A stretch of 43,737 nt of DNA from Miniimonas arenae (GTDB lineage Bacteria > Actinomycetota > Actinomycetes > Actinomycetales > Beutenbergiaceae): assembly GCF_006351005.1 (NCBI RefSeq), contig NZ_VENP01000027.1:1-43737 (forward strand), read 5' to 3'. The notes beneath the pieces were generated by a model that was given only the letters and a program-made list of their open reading frames with translations, ran no database searches and was not told the DNA's origin. This document shows, piece after piece, positions 7,435 through 15,913 of this stretch. Numbering within the stretch: the first letter of the stretch is position 1; every line of letters starts with the position of its first letter. The position numbers and the translations under genes were made by a program.

Positions 7435-7701
7435 GAATCCTGACAGCGTCCCTGGTTTCGGCCAGCACCACGAGGGCACAGCGCAACGATCCGGGTCAAC
7501 GCAACCGCAGCAGCATACACCGGGAGGCCACGCGGATCGAATCGGCGGGACGCCGCGCGCGAACCGCCGCCGGACCCGTCCGACCCGTCCGACCCGTCCG
7601 CGCCGACGGCCCGCACGTTCGTCGGACCCGTCGTGCACAGCCGTCCACACCCAGCCACCGCACCGCAGCGCCCTGTCGCACCGGCGTCCTACGCTCGTGG
7701 G

Positions 7702-10053
7702 GTGGCTGCGGACGAGACCGGCGAGCGAACCGGCGGAGTCGTCCGTCGCGCGCCCCTGGACCGTAGCCTGCGGCTCGCCCTCGGTGACAGCCAGGCCAAG
7801 AAGTTCGCCCGCCTCGGCCTCGTCACGGTGCGCGACCTGCTCGAGCACTACCCGCGCCGCGCCGTCGACCCCGGCGAGCTCACCGACCTGTCGAAGGTCG
7901 AGGTGGGCCGGCACGTCATGGTCATCGTCGAGATCGCCTCGCTCACCTCGAGGCAGCGGCGGGCCGGTCGCGGCGCCGTCGTGACCATCGAGGTGACCGA
8001 CGGCACGCGTCGCCTCCCGCTCGTCTACTTCGCCCCGCACCAGGGCCGCGTCGCCTACCTCGAGCAGCGGCTCCCGGTCGGCCGGCGGGTCACGGTGGAC
8101 GGCAAGGTCGGCATGAACAACGGGCGTCTGCAGATCGTGCACCCGCGCATCGACGTCGTGGACTCCGGGCTGTCCGACGCCGAGATCGAGGCGCAGGCCC
8201 AGCGCCCGCGGCTGCTCTACGGCCAGACCCGTGGGCTCACGTCGGAGCGCATCGGCGCCACGCTGCGCGGCCAGCTCGACCGGCTGCGGGACGAGGACCT
8301 GCCCGACCCGGTGCCGTTCGAGGTGCGGATGTCCGAGGGCCTGCTCGGCCACGCCACGGCGCTGCGCGCGCTGCACGAGCCCGAGACGTTCCGCGACTTC
8401 CTCGCCGCGCAGGACGCGCTGCGGTTCGAGGAGGCGTTCGTGCTGCAGGCCGCGATGGCGCGGCGCCGGGCCGAGGCGGCGGCGGACCCCGCGACCGCCC
8501 GGCCCACCCGGATGCAGGGCCTCCTCGACGCGTTCGACGCGAGCCTGCCGTTCGTGCTCACGGCCGGGCAGCTCGACGTCGGCGGCGTGATCTCGGCCGA
8601 GCTGGCCGGCACGGTGCCCATGCACCGCCTGCTCCAGGGCGAGGTCGGCTCCGGCAAGACGCTGGTCGCGCTGCGGGCGATGCTCCAGGTCGTCGACGCC
8701 GGCGGCCAGGCGGCGCTGCTCGCCCCCACCGAGGTGCTCGCCGCGCAGCACGAGCGGTCGATCCGCGCGATGCTCGGGCCGCTCGCCGAGGGCGGGATGC
8801 TCGGCGGCGCGGACGACGCCACCCGCGTCGTCCTCCTCACCGGCTCGATGTCCGCGGGTCAGCGGCGCAAGGCCCTCGCGGAGGCGGCGGGTGGCAGCGC
8901 CGGGATCGTGATCGGCACACATGCGCTGCTCCAGGAGCACGTCCAGTTCGCCGACCTCGGGCTCGTCGTCGTCGACGAGCAGCACCGATTCGGCGTCGAG
9001 CAGCGCGACGCGCTGCGCGCCAAGGGCCGCACCGCGCCGCACCTCCTCGTCATGACGGCGACGCCGATCCCGCGCACCGTGGCGATGACGATCTTCGGCG
9101 ACCTCGAGGTCTCCACGCTGCGCGACGTTCCCGCCGGCCGCGCCGCGGTCGAGACCTTCGTCGTGCCCGAGCACAACGAGCGCTGGACCGACCGGATGTG
9201 GCAGCGCGTCGCGGAGGAGGTCGCGCAGGGCCGACGCGCCTACGTCGTCTGCCCGCGGATCAGCGCGTCGGCCGGCGAGGCCGGGGAGGACTTCACCGCC
9301 GTCGACCCCGACCCGGACGACGCCGCCGCCCTCGCCGCTCCTGTCGGCGCCGCGGGTTCGCCGTCGGCCATCCCCGCCGTCTCCGGACACGCGGACGACG
9401 GCGAGCACGGCCCGGTCCGCGAACTCGCCTCGGTCGAGGCGGTGGTCGAGCGGCTGCGGACCCTCCCGGCGCTCGCCGGCGTGCCGATCGGGGCGCTGCA
9501 CGGACGCCTGGCCGCGGAGGAGAAGGAGTCCGCGATGGCCGCGTTCGCGTCGGGCGAGACCCCGGTCCTGGTCTCCACCACCGTGGTCGAGGTCGGCGTC
9601 GACGTGGCCGAGGCGAGCGTCATGGTCGTGCTCGACGCCGACCGGTTCGGCCTGTCCCAGCTGCACCAGCTGCGCGGTCGGATCGGTCGCGGCGCGCTCC
9701 CGGGCGTGTGCTTCGCGGTCTGTCCGCTGCCGTTCCCGGGCCGGAACGAGGCGCCGAGCCCGTCGCTCGAGCGGCTGCTCACCTTCGCGGGGACGCGGGA
9801 CGGGTTCGCGCTGGCCGAGGCCGACCTCGTGCAGCGACGCGAGGGCGACGTCCTCGGCGCCGCGCAGCACGGGCGCGGCAGCACGCTGCGGCTGCTGCGC
9901 GTGGTCACCGACGAGAAGGTCATCGTGGCGGCCCGGGACGCGGCGCGCGCGCTCGTCGCGCAGGACCCGACCTTTGCGGAGCACCCCGACCTGGCCGCCG
10001 CGATCGAGCGCACGCTCGAGGGTGATCGCGAGGAGTTCCTCGAGCGCGGTTGA
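7702..10053 (+). CDS. recG: ATP-dependent DNA helicase RecG
   Basis: A 783-aa branch-migration helicase that remodels stalled forks and Holliday junctions. The N-terminal OB/wedge domain covers about residues 40-200; the helicase core has Walker A GEVGSGKT near 315, DEQHRFG near 425 (the RecG DEQH box), TATPIPRT near 453 and a C-terminal QLRGRIGRG near 655. An Asp/Ala/Gly-rich linker of about 50 residues (SASAGEAGEDF onward, near 520) widens the second RecA-like domain; such linkers are common in actinobacterial RecG. The GTG at 7702 is 6 nt after a TACGCT -10 (7690-7695), so it is leaderless. Two palindromic repeat units follow the stop. Confidence 0.96.
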   Translation: MAADETGERTGGVVRRAPLDRSLRLALGDSQAKKFARLGLVTVRDLLEHYPRRAVDPGELTDLSKVEVGRHVMVIVEIASLTSRQRRAGRGAVVTIEVTDGTRRLPLVYFAPHQGRVAYLEQRLPVGRRVTVDGKVGMNNGRLQIVHPRIDVVDSGLSDAEIEAQAQRPRLLYGQTRGLTSERIGATLRGQLDRLRDEDLPDPVPFEVRMSEGLLGHATALRALHEPETFRDFLAAQDALRFEEAFVLQAAMARRRAEAAADPATARPTRMQGLLDAFDASLPFVLTAGQLDVGGVISAELAGTVPMHRLLQGEVGSGKTLVALRAMLQVVDAGGQAALLAPTEVLAAQHERSIRAMLGPLAEGGMLGGADDATRVVLLTGSMSAGQRRKALAEAAGGSAGIVIGTHALLQEHVQFADLGLVVVDEQHRFGVEQRDALRAKGRTAPHLLVMTATPIPRTVAMTIFGDLEVSTLRDVPAGRAAVETFVVPEHNERWTDRMWQRVAEEVAQGRRAYVVCPRISASAGEAGEDFTAVDPDPDDAAALAAPVGAAGSPSAIPAVSGHADDGEHGPVRELASVEAVVERLRTLPALAGVPIGALHGRLAAEEKESAMAAFASGETPVLVSTTVVEVGVDVAEASVMVVLDADRFGLSQLHQLRGRIGRGALPGVCFAVCPLPFPGRNEAPSPSLERLLTFAGTRDGFALAEADLVQRREGDVLGAAQHGRGSTLRLLRVVTDEKVIVAARDAARALVAQDPTFAEHPDLAAAIERTLEGDREEFLERG

Positions 10054-10067
10054 CCCTCCGCCAGCGT

Positions 10068-10218
10068 CTCGCGACCGACCCGGCGAGAGGTGAGTCGCGA
10101 CTCACCACCCGGGCCTGCGACCCGCGGGGCAGCCCGGACCACCGGCTCGCGACCGACCCGGCGAGAGGTGAGTCGCGACTCACCACCCTGCGACCCGCGG
10201 GGCAGCCCGGACCACCGG
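10068..10218. repeat. Tandem pair of palindrome-bearing intergenic units
   Basis: Unit 1 (10068-10145, 78 bp) and unit 2 (10146 to about 10218) are near-identical; unit 2 lacks 5 bp. Each contains the perfect 18-bp palindrome GGTGAGTCGCGACTCACC, at 10089-10106 and 10167-10184. They fill the gap between recG and the ABC transporter promoter. No T tract follows, so they may act as mRNA-stabilising or terminating hairpins, or as protein sites. Confidence 0.93.
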
Positions 10219-10274
10219 CTTGCCAGGACCAACGGGCGCAAGACCGCCGCCGCGCGGGTCCTACGCTCGTCGTC

Positions 10275-10967
10275 GTGGCTTCGACCCCCGCACTGCGCTC
10301 CCAGGGCCTGCTCGTCGGCTACGGCGAGAGCGCCGCGACCGCCGTCTGTCCCCCGATCGACGTCTCCGTCCCGCCGGGGGCGGGGCTCGCCGTCGTCGGT
10401 GCGAACGGAAGCGGGAAGTCGACGTTCCTGCGTGCTGTCGTGGGCCTGCTGGCGCCGCTGGGCGGCAAGGTCGAGGTGTTCGGGCGCGAGGTCGACGAGC
10501 GCGAGGCGGAGTTCCGCTCCGCCGTCGCCACCGTCATGGACGAGGACGCCGCGTTCCCTGCGCTCACGGTCCGCGAGCACCTCCTGCTGCTCGCGCGCGG
10601 CCACGGCGTCGCGAAGGCGAGCGACCTCGTCACCGAGCTCGTCGACGAGTTCGGCCTGGGCGAGCGGCAGCGCGCGATGCCGGCGGCGCTGTCCTCCGGT
10701 CAGCGGCGACGCATGCTGCTCGCGGCGGCGTTCGTGCGCCCACGCAAGCTGCTCGTGCTCGACGAGCCGGAGCAGCGCCTCGACGCGGGCATGCGAGACC
10801 GGCTCGTGACCCGGCTGCGCGCCGAGCGTGCGGCGGGCGTGACGGTCGTGATGGCCACGCACGACCCGGCGCTCGTCGGCGCGGCGTCGCACGCGCTGCT
10901 TCTCACCGAGTCCTCGGTGCGCTCGACCAAGCCCGCGCAGGCGCTCGCGTTCATCGAGGCGCTGTGA
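10275..10967 (+). CDS. ABC transporter ATP-binding protein
   Basis: A 230-aa single ATPase domain. Walker A is GANGSGKST near residue 42, the signature is LSSGQRRRM near 138 (a variant of LSGGQ), Walker B is LLVLDEPEQRLD near 158, and the switch His is in MATHDP near 194. The D-loop region EQRLD is unusual in having Glu-Gln after the catalytic Glu. The GTG at 10275 is 7 nt after a TACGCT -10 (10262-10267), so it is leaderless. The next gene, a large membrane protein, overlaps its stop by GTGA, so the two form a coupled exporter-like pair. Substrate unknown. Confidence 0.9.
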   Translation: MASTPALRSQGLLVGYGESAATAVCPPIDVSVPPGAGLAVVGANGSGKSTFLRAVVGLLAPLGGKVEVFGREVDEREAEFRSAVATVMDEDAAFPALTVREHLLLLARGHGVAKASDLVTELVDEFGLGERQRAMPAALSSGQRRRMLLAAAFVRPRKLLVLDEPEQRLDAGMRDRLVTRLRAERAAGVTVVMATHDPALVGAASHALLLTESSVRSTKPAQALAFIEAL

Positions 10968-12631
10968 GCCCCGACGCCCCCGACAGCCCCGACGCGCCCG
11001 ACGACCTCGCGGGCGTCGCACCCTCGACCCACCCCGTGGGGTCCGACGTCCCCAGCGGCGCCGGCCTGCGCGCCCTCACCCGTCGCGCCCGCAAGGGCCA
11101 CGGCGGCGCGCCCTGGTACAAGATCTTCGGCGACCTCTACACCTACGTGTTCACGGCCGCGATCGCGATCGTGGTCGCGGTGCAGGGGGCCCGCCTGCTC
11201 GGCGGCGGCATCAACACGGACGCGACCAGTCAGCACGCGGCACTCGTCGACCCGGTGTGGCTCGTGCTCGTGGCGGCGCTCGCCGTCGTGGGACCCACCC
11301 TGGCCCTGCTCGTGCGACTCGGACCGGTGGCGGTCGGATCCGCCGGCGCGCTGTGGTGGCTGCCCACGCCGGCCGACCGCGCCTCGCTGCTGCGACCCAC
11401 CGCCCTCGGCTGGCTCGGCCTCGGCGCCGGGGTCGGTGGCCTCGTCGGCGTGCTGATCGGCCTCGTCGGCGAACCGGCGGAGCTGCCGTGGCTCGCGCTC
11501 GCCGGGGTCGGCATCGGCGTCGCGCTCGTCGGCGCCACGATCCTCGCGCAGACGAGCAACGCCTCCCCGGTGCGCCAGGCGCGACACTCGCGCCTCGTCG
11601 CGCGGTTCGGTGACGCGCTGCCCGCGGTCGCCGTCCTCGCCTGGCTCGGCCTGGCCCTCACGGACCCTGCGGCGCCTGCGCTGCACCCCGCGATCGTGGC
11701 GATCCCGGCCGGTGTGCTCGCCGTCGTCGCGCTCGTCGGCGTGCTGCTGCGCGTCGGGGCGATCCCTGGCGCGGTCCTGCGCACGCGCGGTGCGCGGATC
11801 GGCGAGGCCACGACGGCGGTCCTCACGATGGACCTGCGTGCCCTCGGGCGTGCGCTCACCGACGCCGGGGCCGACGTTCGCCGCCGCAGCTCGTCTCTGG
11901 TCACGGCGCGCGGCCGGATGACCGCGATGATGACGGCCGACGCGCTCCTGCTCGCCCGCAGCCCGGGTCGGATCACGAACATCCTCGCGGCCACGGTGCT
12001 GCCCGTCGCGGTGGCCGCGGCGGGCGCCTCGCCGATCGTCACGGCGCTGACGCTCGTCGTCGGCGGCTCGCTCACCGCGACCGCCCTCGGCGCGGGCGCC
12101 CGGGCGGGGGAGCACGCGCCGGCCCTGGACCGCGTGCTCGGCATGTCCGCCCGCGCGACGCGCGGCGCGCGCGTGCTGCTCGCGGCGATCGTCGCGGCCG
12201 TGTGGGCCGCGGTCGTGCTCGGGGTGCTTGCCGTCCTGCTCGCGGGCGGCTTCGGGATCAGCTGGCTGGCGCTCGCGCTCGCCGTCGCGCCCGGCCTCGC
12301 GGGCACCGGGATCATCACCGCCTACCGGCGCACGCCCGACTGGTCCAAGCCGCTCGTCATCACGCCGCAGGGCGCCTACCCGCCCGACCTGTTCTCCGCC
12401 GTCGCGCTCGGCCCCGCGCTCGCGCTCGTCACGGTGCTGCCGGCGGCGGTCGCCCTCGTCGTCGGGCCGGCCGTGGTGCTCGTCCAGATCCAGGTCGTGC
12501 TCTCGGCGATCCTCGTGCTCGTCGCGCTGCACGTGCGCGGCGTCCAGAAGCCGGGGCAGCCCACCGGCCTGATGGCGCGCGCCCAGGCGCAGGCGGAGCA
12601 GCAGCAGGCGAAGCAGCCGCCTCGGCGCTGA
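10964..12631 (+). CDS. Multi-pass membrane protein (DUF6297-like), partner of the ABC ATPase
   Basis: A 555-aa protein with roughly ten to twelve hydrophobic segments from residue 60 to 525, such as YVFTAAIAIVVAVQGARLL and LALALAVAPGLAGTGIITAY. The hydrophilic N terminus contains WYKIFGDLYTYVF, and the C-terminal tail is Gln/Ala-rich. It overlaps the ATPase gene by 4 bp (GTGA), implying translational coupling, so it is very probably the permease of that ABC system. The layout fits the actinobacterial DUF6297 family, which I recall by position and topology rather than by alignment. Substrate unknown; export from the cell is the likelier direction because no binding protein is present. Confidence 0.82.
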   Translation: MSPDAPDSPDAPDDLAGVAPSTHPVGSDVPSGAGLRALTRRARKGHGGAPWYKIFGDLYTYVFTAAIAIVVAVQGARLLGGGINTDATSQHAALVDPVWLVLVAALAVVGPTLALLVRLGPVAVGSAGALWWLPTPADRASLLRPTALGWLGLGAGVGGLVGVLIGLVGEPAELPWLALAGVGIGVALVGATILAQTSNASPVRQARHSRLVARFGDALPAVAVLAWLGLALTDPAAPALHPAIVAIPAGVLAVVALVGVLLRVGAIPGAVLRTRGARIGEATTAVLTMDLRALGRALTDAGADVRRRSSSLVTARGRMTAMMTADALLLARSPGRITNILAATVLPVAVAAAGASPIVTALTLVVGGSLTATALGAGARAGEHAPALDRVLGMSARATRGARVLLAAIVAAVWAAVVLGVLAVLLAGGFGISWLALALAVAPGLAGTGIITAYRRTPDWSKPLVITPQGAYPPDLFSAVALGPALALVTVLPAAVALVVGPAVVLVQIQVVLSAILVLVALHVRGVQKPGQPTGLMARAQAQAEQQQAKQPPRR

Positions 12632-12688
12632 GATCGCTGCTGCGGCGTCCGATCGGCTGATGCGCGACCGCGTCACTAGGCTGCCGGG

Positions 12689-13390
12689 GTGGCACGGATC
12701 ATCGCGGGGAGCGTCGGCGGACGGACCATCGCGGTCCCGCCGCGGGGGACGCGCCCGACCACGGACCGGGTGCGCGAGGCGCTCTTCACGGCGCTCGATC
12801 ACGACGGCCTGCTCGACGGCGCACGCGTCCTGGACCTGTACGCCGGCTCCGGAGCGCTCGGCCTCGAGGCGGCAAGCCGCGGCGCGGCTCACGTCGACCT
12901 CGTGGAGGCGGACCGTCGCGCCGCCGACGTCTGCCGGGCCAACGCGAGGTCGCTCGGGCTCACAGGCCTCGTCCGGACGCACCAGGCGAAGGTGGAGACG
13001 TTCCTCGCCGGGGGGACCGGAGCGACCGCTGGAGCGACCGGAGCGCACGCCGGGGCGACCGGCGGGGCGTCACGTGCGGTCGGAGCCGTGCCGGACGGCG
13101 GCTGGACCCTCGCGTTCCTCGACCCGCCCTACGACGTCGACTCCTCGCGCGTGGCCACGGTCCTCGCGGCGCTCGTGCCTCACCTCGCGGCCGACGCCGT
13201 CGTGGTGCTCGAACGCTCCGTGCGCAGCGAACCGGTCGCGCTGCCCGAGGGCCTGGAGGCCTGGCGGGATCGCCGCTACGGCGAGACCGTGCTGCACCTG
13301 CTGGACCACGTGGCGCCGGGCGGCCCCGCGGAAATCGACGCTGACACCATCGACGAGCGAACCGACAACGTCCCCGAGGTGCTTCCGTGA
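12689..13390 (+). CDS. rsmD: 16S rRNA (guanine(966)-N(2))-methyltransferase
   Basis: A 233-aa SAM-dependent methyltransferase that modifies G966 (E. coli numbering) in the small subunit. Motifs are ARIIAGSVGGRTI at the start, RPTTDRVREALF near residue 27, LDLYAGSGALGLEA near 50 (SAM binding) and FLDPPYDVD near 147 (catalytic DPPY). An insert of about 30 residues rich in Gly, Ala and Thr (near 110-135) comes from short DNA repeats of the GGAGCGACC type and enlarges the protein relative to the usual 185-190 aa. The GTG start is 6 nt after a TAGGCT -10 (12677-12682), so it is leaderless. coaD lies two genes downstream, as in many actinobacteria. Confidence 0.93.
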   Translation: MARIIAGSVGGRTIAVPPRGTRPTTDRVREALFTALDHDGLLDGARVLDLYAGSGALGLEAASRGAAHVDLVEADRRAADVCRANARSLGLTGLVRTHQAKVETFLAGGTGATAGATGAHAGATGGASRAVGAVPDGGWTLAFLDPPYDVDSSRVATVLAALVPHLAADAVVVLERSVRSEPVALPEGLEAWRDRRYGETVLHLLDHVAPGGPAEIDADTIDERTDNVPEVLP

Positions 13391-13419
13391 GCGCTTCCGC
13401 AGGAATACCGTCCTGATCC

Positions 13420-13836
13420 ATGAGCACCCCGGACGCTTCGCGACCCGACCCCCTTATCCCCAGCGCCGCGAACCCCTCGGGTTCCGACCCCGAGCACGGC
13501 GCGAACCGCAACGAGAGCATCGGCTACCCGCTCGACCCGCCGCTGTCGGCCAGTGACGCGCCCGGTGGCACGTCGTCGTACGGCACGCCCGCGTACGGCG
13601 CCCCGACGCCCGCCGCCGGGGTGCCCGCAGCCTCCGTCCCGCCGGCCCGTTCAGGGGGAGGGCTGAGCAAGGGGCAGATCCTCGCGATCACCCCGATCGT
13701 CGCGACGATCCTGTTCTTCCTGTGCGGATTCCTGTTCGGTGGCTGGGTCTGGTCCTGGTTGTTCTTCCTCGCGGTGCCGATCGTCGGCATCGTCGTGAAC
13801 GGCGACAAGGGCAAGGACGAGCGCTCGCGACGCTAG
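13420..13836 (+). CDS. Small two-helix membrane protein with a disordered N terminus
   Basis: A 138-aa protein of unknown function. Residues 1-85 are rich in Pro, Ser, Ala and Gly with a short repeated SYGTPAYGAP pattern and are probably disordered. Two hydrophobic helices follow, about 88-107 and 109-127, then a basic tail NGDKGKDERSRR. It is probably in the cell membrane with both ends inside. The ATG at 13420 is 8 nt after a TACCGT -10 (13406-13411), consistent with a leaderless start. It sits between rsmD and coaD, a position that is usually empty in relatives I recall. Confidence 0.82.
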   Translation: MSTPDASRPDPLIPSAANPSGSDPEHGANRNESIGYPLDPPLSASDAPGGTSSYGTPAYGAPTPAAGVPAASVPPARSGGGLSKGQILAITPIVATILFFLCGFLFGGWVWSWLFFLAVPIVGIVVNGDKGKDERSRR

Positions 13837-13896
13837 CCGGAGCCCGACGGCGAGCCTCCCGCGCGGTCGCTGCGCATCGGCGCCTAGTCTGGACGG

Positions 13897-14394
13897 GTGC
13901 GCACCGCCGTCGTCCCCGGCACGTTCGACCCCGTCACCCTGGGGCACGTCGACGTCGTCACGCGCGCCGCGGCGCTGTTCGACGAGGTGGTCGTCGCCGT
14001 CGGACGCAACGCTGCGAAGGCGCCCCTGCTGACCGCCGAGGAGCGTGTGACCGCCTTCGCGGGCGCCGTCGCCCACCTGCCCACGGTGCGGGTGGCCGAG
14101 ATGCCCGGTCTGCTCGTCGACTTCTGCCGCGAGGTCGGTGCGGTCGCCGTGGTCAAGGGCCTGCGCGGCGGCGCCGACTTCGACGGCGAGGCGCCGATGG
14201 CCGCGATGAACCGGCACCTGTCGGGCATCGAGACCGTGTTCCTCGTCGGCTCCGGCCACCTCTCCCACATCGCGAGCTCGATGGTCCGCGACGTCGCCCG
14301 CTACGGCGGCCCCGTCGACGACCTCGTTCCCCCGGGAGTCGGCGATCTCGTCCGCGCCCGACTCCGCTCCCTCACCCGCCAGGAGAACCCGTGA
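13897..14394 (+). CDS. coaD: Phosphopantetheine adenylyltransferase
   Basis: A 165-aa nucleotidyltransferase that makes dephospho-CoA from 4'-phosphopantetheine and ATP. The N-terminal GTFDPVTLGHVDVV holds the T/HxGH-type nucleotide site, VKGLRGGADFDGEAPMAAMN lies near residue 87 and HIASSMVRDVARYGG near 125 matches the ISSSxVR motif. The GTG start is 6 nt after a TAGTCT -10 (13885-13890), so it is leaderless. Its stop overlaps the next start by GTGA. Confidence 0.96.
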   Translation: MRTAVVPGTFDPVTLGHVDVVTRAAALFDEVVVAVGRNAAKAPLLTAEERVTAFAGAVAHLPTVRVAEMPGLLVDFCREVGAVAVVKGLRGGADFDGEAPMAAMNRHLSGIETVFLVGSGHLSHIASSMVRDVARYGGPVDDLVPPGVGDLVRARLRSLTRQENP

Positions 14395-14909
14395 CCCACG
14401 ACCCCGATCCCGCTGCCACCCGCGCGTCTGCGCAGTCCGCGTCGGACGACCGGTCCGCCCCGCTGCTCGGGCTGCTCGACGACGTGGCCACGCTGCTCGA
14501 GCACGCGCGTGCCATGCCGATGAGCGCGTCCGTGCTGGTGAACAAGGCCGAGGTGCTGGACCTGCTCGCCGCGGCGCGCGAGGCCGTCCCCGACCAGGTC
14601 GCCGCCGCCGACCAGGTGGTGGCCGAGGCGGAGAAGGTGCTCACCCGGGCGCGCGCCGAGGCCGAGGCGATCGTCGCCGACGCGCGGCTGCGTGCCGAGA
14701 AGCTCGTCGACGAGCACGAGCTCACGGAGGGAGCGCGCACGCGAGCCGCCGAGATCGTCGCGCGGGCCGAGCAGCGCGCCGCCGAGCTCGAGGCCGGCGC
14801 TGACGACTACGCGGACTCTCGGCTCGCCCAGTTGGAGACCGACCTCGACGCGGTGAAGCAGCAGGTCCTGGCCGGCCGAGCGCGCCTCGCGGGGCGCAAG
14901 TCCTCCTGA
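14391..14909 (+). CDS. Coiled-coil protein, possible SepIVA/DivIVA-like septation protein
   Basis: A 172-aa protein. After a short disordered start come LLDDVATLLEHARAMPMSAS and VNKAEVLDLLAAAREAVPDQ, then one long charged coiled coil (about residues 65-165) rich in Ala, Glu and Arg. The position between coaD and DUF177-rpmF-rnc matches mycobacterial Rv2927c, described as the septation factor SepIVA, and the N-terminal pattern is of the same sort. This copy is shorter than the mycobacterial protein. Start: GTG overlapping the coaD stop (GTGA) with AGGAGA upstream, so it is co-translated. The septation role is inference from position and coiled-coil layout. Confidence 0.75.
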   Translation: MTHDPDPAATRASAQSASDDRSAPLLGLLDDVATLLEHARAMPMSASVLVNKAEVLDLLAAAREAVPDQVAAADQVVAEAEKVLTRARAEAEAIVADARLRAEKLVDEHELTEGARTRAAEIVARAEQRAAELEAGADDYADSRLAQLETDLDAVKQQVLAGRARLAGRKSS

Positions 14910-15062
14910 CCCGACGAGCACCCGAGGGGCCACCGAGGGGCCACCGGCGAGCACCCGGGCAGACACCCCTGGACCCGCGCCGGCCGACGGCCGCGCGTAC
15001 GGTAAGGTAGAACGCTGGCCGTCCGTCGGCCGCCCCCACCTCGCACGAACTGGAGCATCCGC

Positions 15063-15680
15063 GTGGACACGCGCTCACCGTTCGTCATCGGGATCCACGA
15101 CCTCAGCCGTCGCCCCGGGACGATGCGCACGTACACCCTCGAGGTCCCGGCACCCGCCGACCTGGCCATCGAGGTGATCGGCGTACCCGAGGGCGCTCCC
15201 GTGACGCTGGACGTCCGGCTCGAGTCGATCGTCGAGGGCGTGCTCGCCTCGGCCGAGATCAGCGCCCCGCTCGTGGGGGAGTGCGTGCGGTGCCTGGGCG
15301 AGGTCACCGACCGGATCGACGTCGACTTCACCGAGCTCTACGCCTACCCGGGTGCGATCGAGCACGACCCGGACGACGACGAGGCGGACGAGGTGCACGA
15401 GCTCACCGGAGACTTCGTCGACCTCGAGCAGGCGGTGCGCGACGCCGTCGTGCTCGCCCTCCCGTTCCAGCCGTACTGCCGCCCGGACTGCAAGGGTCTG
15501 TGCCCCGAGTGCGGCGCCGACCTCAACGAGGCGGGCACCGAGCACGGGCACGAGAAGATCGACGCCCGGTGGGCGGCACTGGTCGACGCGCTGACCCGCG
15601 ACGACGAGCACGACGAGACCTCCGAGACGCCCCAGGCGCCCCGGACATCCGACACACCCGACCAGCAGGACGTGCCGTAG
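15063..15680 (+). CDS. DUF177 (YceD-like) protein
   Basis: A 205-aa protein of the YceD/DUF177 family, linked to 23S rRNA accumulation and almost always encoded just upstream of rpmF. A CxxC pair (ECVRCLG near residue 77) and a second cluster CRPDCKGLCPECG near 140-152 look like a zinc site. The N-terminal FVIGIHDLSRRPGTM and the acidic middle are typical. Start: GTG at 15063; the ORF opens there. A TAAGGT -10 (15003-15008) places transcription start near 15015, and the leader contains a small GGCCG/CGGCC hairpin (15017-15031). rpmF follows after 39 bp. Confidence 0.9.
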   Translation: MDTRSPFVIGIHDLSRRPGTMRTYTLEVPAPADLAIEVIGVPEGAPVTLDVRLESIVEGVLASAEISAPLVGECVRCLGEVTDRIDVDFTELYAYPGAIEHDPDDDEADEVHELTGDFVDLEQAVRDAVVLALPFQPYCRPDCKGLCPECGADLNEAGTEHGHEKIDARWAALVDALTRDDEHDETSETPQAPRTSDTPDQQDVP

Positions 15681-15719
15681 ACTTCTCTGCGGTTTCACGA
15701 CGAAGGAAGAGGAAGACCC

Positions 15720-15908
15720 GTGGCTGTTCCCAAGCGCAAGATGTCGCGCGCCAACACCCGTGCGCGCCGTTCGCAGTGGAAGGCGACGCCCGCCACCCTG
15801 AGCACCTGCCCCAAGTGCAAGGCCCCGCGCCTGTCGCACCAGGCGTGCCCGTCGTGCGGCGCCTACAACGAGCGCACCTACGCCGAGGCCATCCGCACGG
15901 ACGCCTGA
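15720..15908 (+). CDS. rpmF: Ribosomal protein bL32
   Basis: A 62-aa large-subunit protein starting [20 protein letters not shown], the standard bL32 start. Two CxxC pairs, CPKC near residue 37 and CPSC near 50, give the zinc-ribbon form. The GTG start is preceded by the purine-rich GAAGGAAGAGG. It lies between DUF177 and rnc, the conserved order. Confidence 0.97.
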   Translation: MAVPKRKMSRANTRARRSQWKATPATLSTCPKCKAPRLSHQACPSCGAYNERTYAEAIRTDA

Positions 15909-15913
15909 GCGTC

